Position numbers and translations under genes: made by a program. A stretch of 64,000 nt of DNA from CATOSD01 sp965226695 (lineage in GTDB: Bacteria > Chloroflexota > Dehalococcoidia > Lucifugimonadales > CATOSD01): positions 1,488,001-1,552,000 of the forward strand of contig OZ245405.1 in assembly GCA_965226695.1 (NCBI GenBank), read 5' to 3'. Positions 26,006-36,511 of this stretch are shown piece after piece. Below the pieces are notes generated by a model that saw nothing but the letters and a program-made list of their open reading frames with translations, was not told the origin of the DNA and did not search any database. Position 1 is the first letter of the stretch. Each line of letters opens with the position of its first letter.

Positions 26006-26641
26006 ATGGGTAGCTGGTACCTGGTGCGCCACGGGGAGACGGAATGGAACGCGGCGGGCAGGATTCAGGGCCATGCGGACGTTCCGCTCAGCGAGCGTGG
26101 AAGGTTGCAGATGAGACTCCTGGAGGGCAGGCTGGCAGGCCGTGAGTTCTCTGCCGTGTACGCCAGCGACCTGTCGCGCGCAGTGGAGAGCGCCCGCGTC
26201 ATAGTTGGCGAGGCCGGGTCGCCGGTCAGGACCGATGCCGACCTTCGCGAGTTCTGCTACGGCGAGTGGGAGGGCCTGGCGCTCGAAGAGGTCAAAGCGA
26301 GACACGGGGACACCTTCGCCGAGCGCCTTGGCCGGGATGAGAACGCGTTTGCCGCTCCCAGTGGCGAGGACTCCACGGAGGTGCTGCGGCGAGTGAGGCG
26401 CTTCTACGCGAAGACTGTGGCGGAGCACAGCGATTCCGAAGACCTGCTTGTGGTGGCACACGGGGGCTCCATACGCGCCCTGCTCGTCTGCCTGCTGGGC
26501 CTTGGGGGCGAATTCTTCTGGAGGTTTCGCGTCGACTGCGGAAGCCTGTCGGCCATCGCCAATCATTCCAACGGGCACGTGCTGGAGCTTTGGAACGATA
26601 CCGTTCACATCCAGAAGGCAGCCCGCGAGGATTACAAGTGA
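26006..26641 (+). CDS. cobC: Histidine phosphatase, probable alpha-ribazole phosphatase (CobC)
   Basis: A 211-aa member of the phosphoglycerate mutase-like superfamily with the catalytic LVRHGETEWN at residues ~6-15, a SDLSRAVESA second-Arg segment, ELREFCYGEWEG-like acid segment (DADLREFCYGEWEG) and the second catalytic His in VVAHGGSIRALL. The family is broad, but placement between cobS and cobU makes alpha-ribazole-5'-phosphate or cobalamin-5'-phosphate the likely substrate. It overlaps cobU by GTGA. Confidence 0.85.
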   Translation: MGSWYLVRHGETEWNAAGRIQGHADVPLSERGRLQMRLLEGRLAGREFSAVYASDLSRAVESARVIVGEAGSPVRTDADLREFCYGEWEGLALEEVKARHGDTFAERLGRDENAFAAPSGEDSTEVLRRVRRFYAKTVAEHSDSEDLLVVAHGGSIRALLVCLLGLGGEFFWRFRVDCGSLSAIANHSNGHVLELWNDTVHIQKAAREDYK

Positions 26642-27183
26642 GCAAGCGACTGACGCTGGTGCTGGGAGGCGTCCGGGCCGGCAAGAGCAGCTACGCCCAG
26701 CGGCTGGCCTCCGCCGGCGCTGGGCGCGTCCTGTTCGTCGCCACCGCCGAGGCCGGCGACCGGGACATGGCGGCGCGGATCGAGGCACACCGGCAGTCAC
26801 GCCCGCCGGAGTGGGACACGCTGGAGGAGCCCATCGATCCGGCCGCGTCGCTGGCGGGGCTGTCGCAATGCTACGACACGGTGCTGTTGGACTGCCTGAC
26901 GCTCTGGGTGAGCAACCTGCTGCTGCGCAACCCGGACGCCGAGATCTCGCGCAGTGACATTCTCGCGCAGGCGGGCAGGCTGCTGGAGGTGTACCGGAGC
27001 GGTAGCGCGTCGTGGGTTGTCGTCAGCAATGAGGTGGGACTGGGGGTCGTACCGCCGACACGGTTGGGCCGCATCTTCGCCGACGAGCTGGGGCGCGTGA
27101 ACCAGCTCGTGGCCGCGGCGGCGGACGACGTCTACTTCATGGCCGCCGGGTTGCCGATGGCGATCAAGGCATCCAAAGGCTAA
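26638..27183 (+). CDS. cobU: Adenosylcobinamide kinase / adenosylcobinamide-phosphate guanylyltransferase
   Basis: A 181-aa CobU with the P-loop GGVRAGKSSYAQRLA near residue 10, the central RIEAHRQSRPPEWDTLEEP containing the guanylylated His, and DCLTLWVSNLL. It phosphorylates adenosylcobinamide and activates it with GTP. The GTG start (26638) overlaps the stop of the phosphatase gene; the frame extends upstream to 26590 but that lies inside cobC. It is the last gene of the riboswitch operon. CbiB/CobD and ring-synthesis genes are absent here, so the operon works as a salvage route. Confidence 0.92.
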   Translation: MSKRLTLVLGGVRAGKSSYAQRLASAGAGRVLFVATAEAGDRDMAARIEAHRQSRPPEWDTLEEPIDPAASLAGLSQCYDTVLLDCLTLWVSNLLLRNPDAEISRSDILAQAGRLLEVYRSGSASWVVVSNEVGLGVVPPTRLGRIFADELGRVNQLVAAAADDVYFMAAGLPMAIKASKG

Positions 27184-27319
27184 GGCGTCAGCCTGGGAGA
27201 ATCCTGCCCTGAGACGGGTCGGCGGCGACCCGGAAGCACCTCGCACTCCAGTCTTGCCACTAACCGGGCGAGCACGATTTCCTATGGCTGCCCTCTTTCT
27301 CAAGACCGCACGTATGGTA

Positions 27320-27325
27320 TATAAT
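27320..27325 (+). promoter_or_regulatory. Candidate -10 box upstream of the B12-binding regulator
   Basis: A perfect TATAAT lies 73 bp before the start codon in an AT-rich patch (27311-27350). The matching -35 region (TTTCTC about 27296-27301) is poor, so an activator or an extended element may be needed. It implies separate transcription from the cob operon. Confidence 0.4.
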
Positions 27326-27397
27326 ACTAATAAGTGTTAGGTTTTATGTCTACTATAACCCACACAGCGTGCGGTAGTTCCCATATGGTGAACCCGG

Positions 27398-28283
27398 ATG
27401 GATAGAGAAGCCGTTCTCGCGGAAGCCAGGGAACAGTACGGCCAGGCCCAGGTCGCCGGCGAACTGAGTCTTGCGCGCGCAGTGATAGAAACGGCGCTGA
27501 GCCGAGGAGTTGAACGCACTGACGTCTATCTCGATGTGCTGGTGCCTGCCCAGACCAGACTGGGGGAACTGTGGCAAGAGGGCATGATCAACGTGGCCCA
27601 AGAGCACCTGGCGACTTCTATCACGATAGACGTGATGGACTCACTTCGTCAAGGGATGAAGCCGCGGGCAGGGTTGGGCATGAGGGCCGTGGTAATGCCG
27701 GTGGAGGGGGACCCGCACTGGATCGGCGCGCGAGTGATTGCCGATTTTCTGGCGATGGACGGCTGGGAGGTCGATTTCCTCTGGACAGGTACGCCCGCCA
27801 AGGACCTCGCCGAATATGTCCGGCGGCGGAACATCGATCTAGTTGCGCTCTCTGCTACGCAGGCCGAGTTTCTCCCCAACGCCGGGGACGCCGCCTCCGC
27901 GATTCGCGAACGGAACGGGTCGGCTGAGAAGATACTGCTGGGCGGGAGAGCGCTCGATGGAATGAACCTGGACTTAAGGAGCCTGCGATGCGACGCTGTC
28001 GCGGGCAATGCCTTGCAGGCTTTGACCGAAGCACGCCAACTGGTTGGCCTGACGAAAGAGAGAATGTCGCTCGAGGAGCAGTTGGCCCTGATGGGGCAAC
28101 GGATCAGAGAGGCAAGGTCGGGCCTGAGTATGACTCAGCAAGCGCTGGGCGAGGCGTCCGGGACTCGACCGCACGTACATCAGCCTGGTGGAGCGTGGCA
28201 AGCAGAACGTCACAATTGGAGCGGCACTGAAGATTGCTCACGCGCTGGACGTGCCAATCTCGGTTCTCCTGGAACGACCATAG
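27398..28283 (+). pseudogene. B12-binding, CarH-like sensory domain with C-terminal XRE helix-turn-helix (frameshifted in this sequence)
   Basis: Residues ~1-85 form a four-helix cap with LWQEGMINVAQEHLA, which matches the Wx9EH motif of CarH/LitR photoreceptors. Next comes a Rossmann B12 domain with DPHWIG (DxHxxG-type base-off motif), an LSAT segment and a distal GG (KILLGG). A third part begins QRIREARSGLSMTQQALGEA and continues, in the +1 frame after ~28160, with LDRTYISLVERGKQNVT, a textbook XRE HTH, ending at TAG 28281. One extra base near GTCCGGGACTCG accounts for the break. CarH proteins instead carry an N-terminal MerR domain. It directly follows the B12 operon. Light- or cobalamin-responsive repression is inferred from the motifs. 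Confidence 0.8.
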
Positions 28284-28423
28284 ACTCGGTTCCGACTGCA
28301 CGCGCATAGCGCGGCGTAGCTCGTGGATGGATCGACGGACTGGGCGGCCTAACCATTTTGCGGTCGGGGCGTTCAACGACAACGGGCGACATACTCACCG
28401 TAAAGAAACACTGGAGGACATAA

Positions 28424-31400
28424 ATGAGATTCATCACCGGGTTGGCGGTCCGCAACCGGACGGTTACGGTTCTCGCCATAATCATTGTTCTGACGGCGGG
28501 AGTCGTCGCCTACAATTCGCTGCGCGTAGAGCTGTTCCCAGAGATCGAGTTCCCGCTTGTGACCGTTACGACAGCCCTACCCGTCCGCGAACCCTGACGC
28601 CGTCGTGCGGGACGTAACCGCACATATAGAGCGGGCAATTTCGGGAGCGGCGGGGTTGGAGTCCGTCCAGTCGACGACCTTCGAGGGCTACTCCCTGGTG
28701 TTGGCCACCTTCGCGTATGGGACGGACATGGCAGCGGCAGAGGACCATGTTTCGTCGGCAGTGAATGACATCGCGTTCGTCCCCGGCGTCGAGGAGTCCA
28801 CGATTGGCCGATTCAATCCGGACCAGTTCCCTGTCATCCAGTTCAGCGTCCTCTCGGACCGGGACGCCGCGGAGCTGGATGACATAATCCAGTCACGCAT
28901 TCTGCCCGCGATTTCCGACGTCGAGGGAGTTCTCCAGGTACAGGTTACTGGTGAGGTCGAGCCGCGTGTTCAGATCACCGCGGACCCTGACAGGATGACG
29001 GAGAAAGGGGTCTCGCTGCTCCAAATATCGTCCGCTCTGAGGGACAACAACGTCAGCCTGCCCGCGGGCGCCATATTCGATGGCAGGCAAGCCGTCCTCG
29101 CCAAGACGACGCACACGCTCGACTCCATCGACGATGTTAAGAGCCTCGTGGTCGGAATTTCGGATTCTGAACCGGTGCTCCTCGGTGACGTTGCGGACGT
29201 GAGGCTCGGTGTGGCCGCACCGACGAGCATATCCCGCACGAACGGCAAGCCCAGCGTGGGCGTGTCTATCATCAAGGAGGCCGAGGCCAATACGATAGAC
29301 GTTACGAGCGACGTGCGGGAGGCGCTGGACGGGCTGGTGGGGCTGCCGCCGGACGTGGAAATCGTCATTGTTTCGGACCAGGGGCCCAGCATCCAGGGAC
29401 AGATCGACACCCTGTTAAAGGAGGCGATGTACGGGTTCCTGTTCGCTGTCACCGTGGTGTTCGCGTTCATGCTGTCGTTCAGGCCGACGATACTGCGGGG
29501 GCTGTCCAACACTCTTCGCCCCACCATCGTGATAGGCATGTCGATTCCGCTGAGCGTGCTAACGGGCGTGCTGCTGCTTGCGTGGCAGGACTTGTCGCTC
29601 AACTTCATGACGCTGGGGGGGCTCGCAATTTCCGTTGGGCGGGTTGTCGATGACTCGATCGTGGTGCTGGAAAACGTCTATCGCCACATCCAGGCGGGGC
29701 GTGAGCGGTGGAGGGCCGCACTGGAGGCCACAGCCGAGGTCGGACCGGCGATCTTCGCTTCCACTATGACGACAATAGTGGTGTTCGCGCCCCTGGCATT
29801 CATCCAGGGTCTCGTTGGCGCCTTCTTCGCCCCGTTCGCTCTCACGGTCAGTTTCGCCCTCGTGGCGTCCCTGCTGGTCGCACTCACGGCCGTTCCGGTG
29901 CTGGGGGCCTACCTGCTGCGACCGGGCGACCTTCCCGACCAGGTCGATGAAGAGGGCGATGTCTTTCTGCAGGAAACGTGGATGCAGCGCCTGTACACGC
30001 CTGTCATCCGGTGGACGCTCCGCCACAAGGCGATTACGCTGGTGTCCGCCGTGCTGCTGACGGTTGGAAGCATGGGGCTGACGTACTTCCTCCCCGTGAC
30101 GCTGTTCTCAGGCGGCGGAGACCGGTACCTGCAGATCGAGGTGGGAATGCCGCCGGGCACTCCGCCCGACCGGACTCTCGCCGAGGTCATCGAAATCGAG
30201 GACGAGGTCCAGGGCGTCGCGGAGGTGTACAGCTCGACGGTCGGAGCTAGGAACCTGTCATCCGGCGGTCAGCCGGGCGGGCTCAACCAGGCCAGCATCC
30301 TGGTGAACCTTGCCAGTGATGCTCCGGAAGACATCGATCAAGTCCTCAGGGACCGGCTCGACAAAGAGGGGCGAACTCTCAGGATACAGGAGATAGTAGA
30401 CGGCCCCCCGACCGGCGGCGTAGAAATCAGTATCGCCGGCTCCAACTATGGAGATATAACAGCAGCGACCCAGAAGCTGATGGCTTCGATCGGATCACTC
30501 GAAGAGGTAATCAACCTGGAGAGCAACATAGCTCAGGCCCGTGACGAGGCCTCTATTCAGGTGGACCCGGCGAAGGCGGCGCGCATTGGACTGAGCACCA
30601 GGGAGGTAGGACTTCAGCTTAGCCAGTACCTCGTTGGGGAGACCGTCACGCGGATCACCATCGGCGGAGCGGTCACGGACGTCGTCCTGTCCGGCAACCG
30701 TGGTTCGGCCAACGGTATTGGAGCGTTGAAGAGCCTCACGATTACCGGGCCAATCGGCTCGGCTCCACTGGGAGAGCTTGCCGAAGTTGTCGTCAGCGAG
30801 GGCCCGGTGACCATCAGCCGGACGGATGGCCTGCGTTCAGCCACGATCACGGGGGACATCGTTGCCGAAGACACGCAGGCGGTCGGCCGCCTGGTCGACG
30901 AAAAGATCGCGGCGATCTCACTCCCTCCGGGCGTTTCAGTTTCCAGCGGCGGCATATTCGGGGACATCGAAGAAGGATTCCAGGCGATCTTCCTCTCGAT
31001 GGGTATCGGGATAGTCCTAGTGTACCTCGTAATGGTGGCCAGCCTCGGGTCACTCAGGAACCCATTCATCATCGTAACGACGCTTCCATTCGCGCTCATC
31101 GGGGCGTTCGCCGCGCTGGTCATCACCGGCCGCACGCTCGGCCTGCCCGCCATGATGGGCATCCTGCTCCTCATCGGGATCGTGGTGACGAACGCCATCG
31201 TGCTGATAGCGTTCGTTGAGCAGCTTCGGGAGAAGGGCATGGGAGTTTACGACGCCCTGATAAACGGCGGGCGGATCCGGCTACGCCCGATCCTCATGAC
31301 GGCGCTGACGACAAGCTTCGCCCTGCTGCCCCTGGCGGTTGCCTCTTCCGGCGAAGGCGGAATCATCAGCGCAGAGCTGGCGACCGTGGTGATCGGCGGC

Positions 31401-31529
31401 CTGATGAGCTCCACCGCGCTTACGCTCGTCGTGGTGCCGGTGGTGTACAGTATATTCAACGAGAGCATCCCGCAGACGTTCCAGCGAATCACCGCCGCCC
31501 TGGGCCGAAGGTCGGTGCCCGCGACCTGA
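28424..31529 (+). pseudogene. RND-family efflux transporter permease (AcrB/HAE1-like), frameshifted near the N-terminus
   Basis: The first 53 codons from ATG 28424 (RFITGLAVRNRTVTVLAIII, then RVELFPEIEFPLVTVTTA) are a typical RND entry, with GGAGG 9 bp upstream. The frame then breaks at about 28575, and the following ~980 codons continue in the +1 frame with NPDAVVRDVT. The rest has two periplasmic-type loops, 11 or so further membrane helices, and the proton-relay Asp pair in ISVGRVVDDSIVVLENV. Repaired length is ~1035 aa, normal for the family. No adaptor or outer-membrane partner is adjacent. One extra C in GCCCTACCCG would explain the break. Confidence 0.88.
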
Positions 31530-31743
31530 TGCGGTAAGAGGTTGGCGCTGTTGCCGCCGCCTGGGGGCCGCCTCGAACAGGGAGCCGCTGCGCGGTGGCA
31601 TCGGGCGCCATGTGGGGCTCTGAGACAGGCCATTTGTCCGCGCCCGGCTAGTGTCGCTCACATCGCCTCTGGCCGGGCGTGCGAGTTTCTCACGCTGTTT
31701 GCCCCGCAAGGTGAGCAGATGATATAAGTATCTGATCAGCAGT

Positions 31744-33065
31744 GTGAGTGGCGCAGTGAAGATACTCCAGGTAATCCACGGCTATCCGATGCTGTACAAC
31801 GCGGGCTCCGAGGTCTACACCCAGGGCCTGGCGCAGGCGCTTGCCGACCGCCACGAGGTGCACGTGTTCGCGAGGCAGGAAAACGCCTTCCTTCCCGAGT
31901 ACGCCACGCAGCAGGAAACCGACCCTACCGACCACCGCATCACGCTTCACCTCATCAACATGGCGAGAGCACGTGACGGCTACCGGCACACTGCCGTCGA
32001 TGGCGCATTTGGCCGCCTGTTGGACGACGTTCGCCCGCAAGTCGTGCATATCGGCCACCTGAATCATCTCTCGACCTCGCTCGTGTTTCAGGCGAAGGAG
32101 AGGCGGATTCCCGTTGTGTTCACCCTCCACGACTACTGGCTGATGTGTCCCAGGGGCCAGTTCATACAGATGTATCCAGCCAACCCCGCGGACGTCTGGG
32201 CCGTATGCGACGGGCAGGACGACAGGAAGTGCGCCGTTCGCTGCTACGTGCGCTACTTCTCGGGCGGCGAGGAGGAGTACGAGACGGACGCCGCCCACTG
32301 GACTGATTGGGTGGCAAGGCGGATGGGACACGTCCGGGAGGTGTGCGACGCCGTCGATATATTCATCGCGCCCTCGATGTACCTTCTGCGCCGGTTCAGG
32401 GACGACTTCGGGCTCCCGGACCGTAAACTCACGTACCTCGACTACGGATTCCACAGGCAGCGCATGGAGGGCCGCAACAGAGCGCGGGGCGAGCCGTTCA
32501 CATTCGGATACATCGGAACGCACATACCGGCGAAGGGGATCAACCACTTGATTGAGTCTTTTGGCGGCGTGACGGGCAGTCCCCGTCTGCGAATCTGGGG
32601 ACGGCACCGGGGAGTCGAAACCGAGGGACTGAAGGCGCTGGCCCGGAGTCTGCCGGGATCCGCGGGCGGCCGAGTCGAGTGGATGGGAGAGTACAGGAAT
32701 CAGGACATCGTCGCCGACGTGTTCAACCGCTGCGACGCGATCGTGGTGCCCTCGATCTGGGCGGAGAACTCTCCCCTGGTCATTCACGAGGCGCTGCAGG
32801 CCAGGGTCCCTGTGATAACCGCCGACTTTGGCGGGATGGCCGAGTACGTCCACCACGAGCTGAACGGCCTGCTCTTCGCCCATCGCGACCCGCGCTCGCT
32901 TGCGGAGCAGATGCAGCGATTGGCCGGCGACCCGGAGCTCGGCAGACGGCTGGGAAGAAGGGGCTACGCGCAGTCCGGCGACGGGAACGTGCCGGACATG
33001 GAGGAGCACTCCCTCGCCGTGGAAAGAATCTACGACAGCCTGGTAAACGGGGGCAGAGAAGATGA
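31744..33065 (+). CDS. GT4-family glycosyltransferase (stop codon apparently lost by frameshift)
   Basis: About 440 residues of a GT-B glycosyltransferase: KILQVIHGYPMLYNAGSEVY at the N-terminus, HDYWLMCPRGQF in the acceptor half, FGYIGTHIPAKGINHLIES linking to the nucleotide-sugar half, and the EX7E-like WAENSPLVIHEALQA. The family-like region ends at about 33060 (AVERIYDSLVNGG), but the frame stays open to 33528, through the next gene in another frame. A +1 shift would give TGA at 33063, overlapping the next ATG as ATGA, so the annotated end is inferred. The start may be GTG 31744 or 31756 (VKILQV). Confidence 0.8.
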
Positions 33066-34134
33066 GCGACGTATCAGCCGATCAGCTCGTAGTTACGAAG
33101 TCGCCGCCGGCCGAGCCGGCCAATCAGCGGTCCGGCCCGTGGCGTATCACGTTCGACACGAACCCCGACGACTGCAACCTCCACTGCATCATGTGCGAGG
33201 ACCACTCGCCGTACAGCACGACACAGACCGACAGGCGGAAGGCGGGGCGTCCCAAGCGCCGTATGGGCATAGACCTCATCAGGCGCGTGATGGAGGAATC
33301 ACAGGGAACAGGTCTTCAGGAGATTATCCCGTCGACAATGAGCGAGCCGCTGTTGTACCGGCACTTCGACGAAATCCTGGACCTGTGCGCGGAGTACGGG
33401 GTCAAGCTCAACCTGACGACCAACGGAACTTTTCCCAAGCGGGGAGCCAGGGCGTGGGCCGAGCGGATCGTGCCCGTCACGTCGGACGTAAAGGTCTCCT
33501 GGAACGGCGCCACGAAGGAGACCCATGAGAGCGTGATGCTCGGGTCGGACTGGGAGACCGTCGTCGAGAATGTTCGGACGTTCATTGGAATCAGGGACGT
33601 CCACGCGGCCAGCGGCGGGAACCGCTGCCGCATGACGTTCCAGCTGACGTTCATGGAAGTCAACGTGCACGAACTGCCCGGCATCGTCGAGCTGGCCGCC
33701 AACCTCGGAGTCGACAGGGTGAAGGGCCACCACTTGTGGGTACACTTCAGTCAGATGCGTCGCCAGTCCATGCGGAGAAACGCCGAGGCGATTGCACGCT
33801 GGAACGCCATCGTGGACTCAGCGTACGAGGTCGCCGAGCGCCACAGGCTGCCGGGCGGCGAGCGGGTGCTGCTCGATAACATCTTCAGGCTCGACGAAAC
33901 CGGCGTAGAGGACATTGCCCCCAATGGCGAGTGTCCATTCCTGGGCCAGGAGGCCTGGGTGGCATCCGACGGCAGGTTCAACCCGTGCTGCGCCGGACGC
34001 TCGGCTACTTCGGGAACGTAAACGACACCAGCCTTTACGACATCTGGGGGAGCGCGGAGTACGGGCGCCTACGGGCCGACTACATGAAGAACGCGCTGTG
34101 CCAAGGCTGCAACATGCGAAGGCCGCCGGGCTGA
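33062..34134 (+). pseudogene. Radical SAM/SPASM domain protein, frameshifted near the C-terminus
   Basis: The radical SAM cluster motif is CNLHCIMC (CxxxCxxC, near residue 39), followed by TMSEPLLYRHF and LNLTTNGTF. After ~300 codons the frame stops at 34021, but the C-terminal SPASM cysteines continue in another frame: NPCC before the break at about 33995, and LGYFGNVNDTSLYDIW then CQGCNMR after it, ending at 34134. A one-base deletion explains this. Such enzymes bind auxiliary [4Fe-4S] clusters and modify peptides or sugars; here the neighbour is a glycosyltransferase whose end it overlaps. The substrate is unknown. Confidence 0.82.
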
Positions 34135-34177
34135 TGGGCTTGGAGCGGACGGACGCAGCAAGTCAGGGGATGGCGAT

Positions 34178-34732
34178 ATGACGGAGGATTCCTGGAGGAC
34201 GCGCCTGGAGCGTGACGGTTTTGTGCACATCCCGCGCGTTCTCCCCATGGAAGATGTCAGCCCCTCGCCCTTCTTTCTTTGAGGTCAGTGGACGATTACT
34301 CGGAGTCTGAAGACCTGATAAGGACGGCGGGCGGCGTGCCACTTAAGCTCACCTATCCGCTCGATAAGTACCCGGCATTCCTGTCCGTGCTGGGCCGGAG
34401 AGAGATAAGTGACATCGTAGACAGGCTACTGCCCAAGGCCGATTCGGTGCTCACCTGGGAGGACGTGCTAATCAAGATGCCGCTCGTCGGCGAAGGAGTG
34501 GGAGTCCATCAGGACACAGGGCTGGACCCAACGCGCGAGACCATATTCAGCCTGGGCATATCGTTGCACGACGATAGCGAAAACCCCGTTTACTTTCTGC
34601 CTGGCAGCCATAGACTGGGGCCACTGACCTCAGACGCAGTCTCCGCGATACGTAGGGACTGCAAGCCGCAGTTTGTGCCGGTTGTCAGCCAGCCTGGCGA
34701 CGTCGTCATCTATAACGTACACGTGCTCTAAG
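34178..34732 (+). pseudogene. Phytanoyl-CoA dioxygenase (PhyH) family, broken
   Basis: The first 34 codons from ATG 34178 (RLERDGFVHIPRVLP) are a standard PhyH N-terminus, stopping at 34285. A second frame from 34279 to 34731 carries the Fe(II) ligands in GVHQDTGLD (HxD) and a YFLPGSHRLGP segment, then ends in HVL with the usual C-terminal strand missing. At least two lesions are needed to explain it, and the normal length (~250 aa) is not reached even after joining. It was probably an Fe(II)/2-oxoglutarate oxygenase of the same surface-glycan or small-molecule cluster. Confidence 0.7.
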
Positions 34733-34836
34733 ACTTCATTTAGATACGATTGCCCTGACCCCGGACGGGCCTACAACGCCGGGGAGATCAGGGTGCGAGG
34801 GCGTGCCAAGCCTCGTCAACATGAAACTCCTGTTCC

Positions 34837-35445
34837 TCAGGAACGGCTTCGAGCCACAGCCAACCGCCAGAGAACCATGCTGTTTGACAGGACAGCGATG
34901 ACTGCCAGACATGCCAGTCCCTGTCCCAAAATCGCCCCAATCATCACAATCAGGAGCCGCGAGTCCCTGGATGCCAGGTTCCCAGCCAACCCTTGGAAGG
35001 TGAACCCCAAAGAGGCCTCCGCCCGAGCACGACTGTAGCTGATCATTAACGCTCCTACGATAGCCAACACGCCGATGATGACCGTAGGCTCGGGTGACAA
35101 CCGCTCTTCAAAGGTGACAGACCAGTAAGTCAACCCTCCAAGGATGGCTACGTCGGAGTACCGGTCAAGGATGGCGTCAAAGAAGCCGCCGAACCGTGTC
35201 GCTATGCTCTTATGGCGTGCCAGGTCTCCGTCTACGCCGTCGACGATTGAAGACGCTTGAACGGCTCCGCCTGCCCACAAAGGATGGTCGTTGAAGAACA
35301 GTGCAAGAGACCCCACAGCGATGACAAGACTGAGCAAAGAGACCTGATTGGGAGTTACCGGGGTGTAGGCCAGCAACCTGGCAATAGGCCGGGAAAATCT
35401 CCGATTGATGTGGCGGGAGACAAAGCCGTCGTACGCAACGTTCAA
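34837..35445 (-). CDS. CDP-alcohol phosphatidyltransferase family protein (DIPPS-like)
   Basis: A ~202-aa membrane protein with the CDP-alcohol transferase signature spread over DGVDGDLARHKS...GGFFDAILDRYSD (the DGxxAR, G and two DxxxD elements) and ~5 hydrophobic helices. TTG 35445 overlaps the stop of the upstream nucleotidyltransferase as TTGA, and family-like sequence (NVAYDGFVSRHINRRFSRP) begins exactly there; an ATG at 35544 gives an unrelated N-terminal extension. In archaea and some bacteria these two domains are fused as IPCT/DIPPS, which makes di-myo-inositol phosphate. Here they appear split or separated by a frameshift. Other inositol- or alcohol-phosphate lipids are possible products. 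Confidence 0.82.
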   Translation of the reverse strand: MNVAYDGFVSRHINRRFSRPIARLLAYTPVTPNQVSLLSLVIAVGSLALFFNDHPLWAGGAVQASSIVDGVDGDLARHKSIATRFGGFFDAILDRYSDVAILGGLTYWSVTFEERLSPEPTVIIGVLAIVGALMISYSRARAEASLGFTFQGLAGNLASRDSRLLIVMIGAILGQGLACLAVIAVLSNSMVLWRLAVARSRS

Positions 35446-36164
35446 AGCGTCGTCTCTGCCAGAGCCGCCGTGGCATGGCGAAGGTCTTCCCAGGTATCCA
35501 CGTCTTGCCAGAAGCATCCGGAGATGTCGCACGCATTGAGGCAATACCCTTGGCTGATCATCCAGGTAACGGCCTCGCTGATCTGATGCTCATCTCGCTC
35601 CTCGCATGTCACCGCCGTGATAGCTTCGTAGATGGCTGGAGTCAGCCGGAACACGCCGGCGTCGACGCCGTCCCATTCGTGTAGGTCTTTCCCTATGCGG
35701 TTGATCCAGCCCTCAGAGTCCACACGCACCCGTGTCGCCTCTTCAATGTCGTGGATATCTGGGCTGAAGTCTACAGCCAGGGCACTGGAATCGGTTGCGG
35801 GCGCTAGCATCCTGGACAGCAGTTCAGGAGAGACCAGGTGGTCTCCCATAGAAAGCAAGAAAGGCTCTTCTTGGGTGAAGGACTTTGCGGTATTGAGAGA
35901 GAGAGCGTTTCCCCTTTCGTACTGGGGATTAAACAGGTACTCGAGGTGGATACCGTGGCGGGCGCCGTCGCCATTGTAGTCTCGCAGCAGCTCGGCACGA
36001 TAGCCTACAACCATTGCAACGTCCGTGATCCCTGCCTTGCCAAACGCCTCCAGGGTGTAGTCGATGACCGCGCGGTTGCCTATACGAAGCAGGAGCTTGT
36101 GGAGACGCCCTTCGCCCAGAGCAAATCGTCTCCCGTATCCTGCGGCTAGGATGACACCCTTCAT
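35442..36164 (-). CDS. Sugar/inositol-phosphate nucleotidyltransferase (IPCT-like)
   Basis: A 240-aa MobA/GlmU-type nucleotidyltransferase with KGVILAAGYGRRF at the N-terminus (signature loop LAAGxGxR), the acceptor-binding SMGDHLVSPELL, and VDAGVFRLTPAIYE. Ending in DVDTWEDLRHA followed at once by a CDP-alcohol transferase, it matches the order of bifunctional IPCT/DIPPS, so CTP:inositol-1-phosphate cytidylyltransferase is the leading guess. The two genes overlap by 4 bp. It is convergent with the PhyH/radical SAM genes. Confidence 0.82.
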   Translation of the reverse strand: MKGVILAAGYGRRFALGEGRLHKLLLRIGNRAVIDYTLEAFGKAGITDVAMVVGYRAELLRDYNGDGARHGIHLEYLFNPQYERGNALSLNTAKSFTQEEPFLLSMGDHLVSPELLSRMLAPATDSSALAVDFSPDIHDIEEATRVRVDSEGWINRIGKDLHEWDGVDAGVFRLTPAIYEAITAVTCEERDEHQISEAVTWMISQGYCLNACDISGCFWQDVDTWEDLRHATAALAETTL

Positions 36165-36511
36165 GTAACTATGATCTCCTTTACAGAGCAGTTTTTGACG
36201 TGTGGCTACCAGATTCTACGGTGTACGTCGAATGACCTTGCTATCGACGGACTTCTGTGAACACGGATAAGCTGCGCAGGAAGACACTCACAACCGACGA
36301 TTGTCGAACTGGCGGCCTGACGCCTTGCTACGTTGCCATGGTGCTGCTTGCCCTGTCAAGGGCGGAGAGATATTAGACGACATTCCCCATATCAGACTGC
36401 GGGTGTCCAAAGAACCCGCCATCCTTCACGACGGTGATGGTAGGGGCATCCACGAACGCCGTCAACTATCCCATCGGGCTCACAAAACCATCTCTCGGTG
36501 CCGTGAATTAG

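Noticed and set aside
33066..33528. 155-codon extension of the glycosyltransferase frame
   Set aside because: It lies wholly over the radical SAM gene in another frame, is Arg/Gln-rich and has no family similarity; a lost stop by frameshift is simpler.
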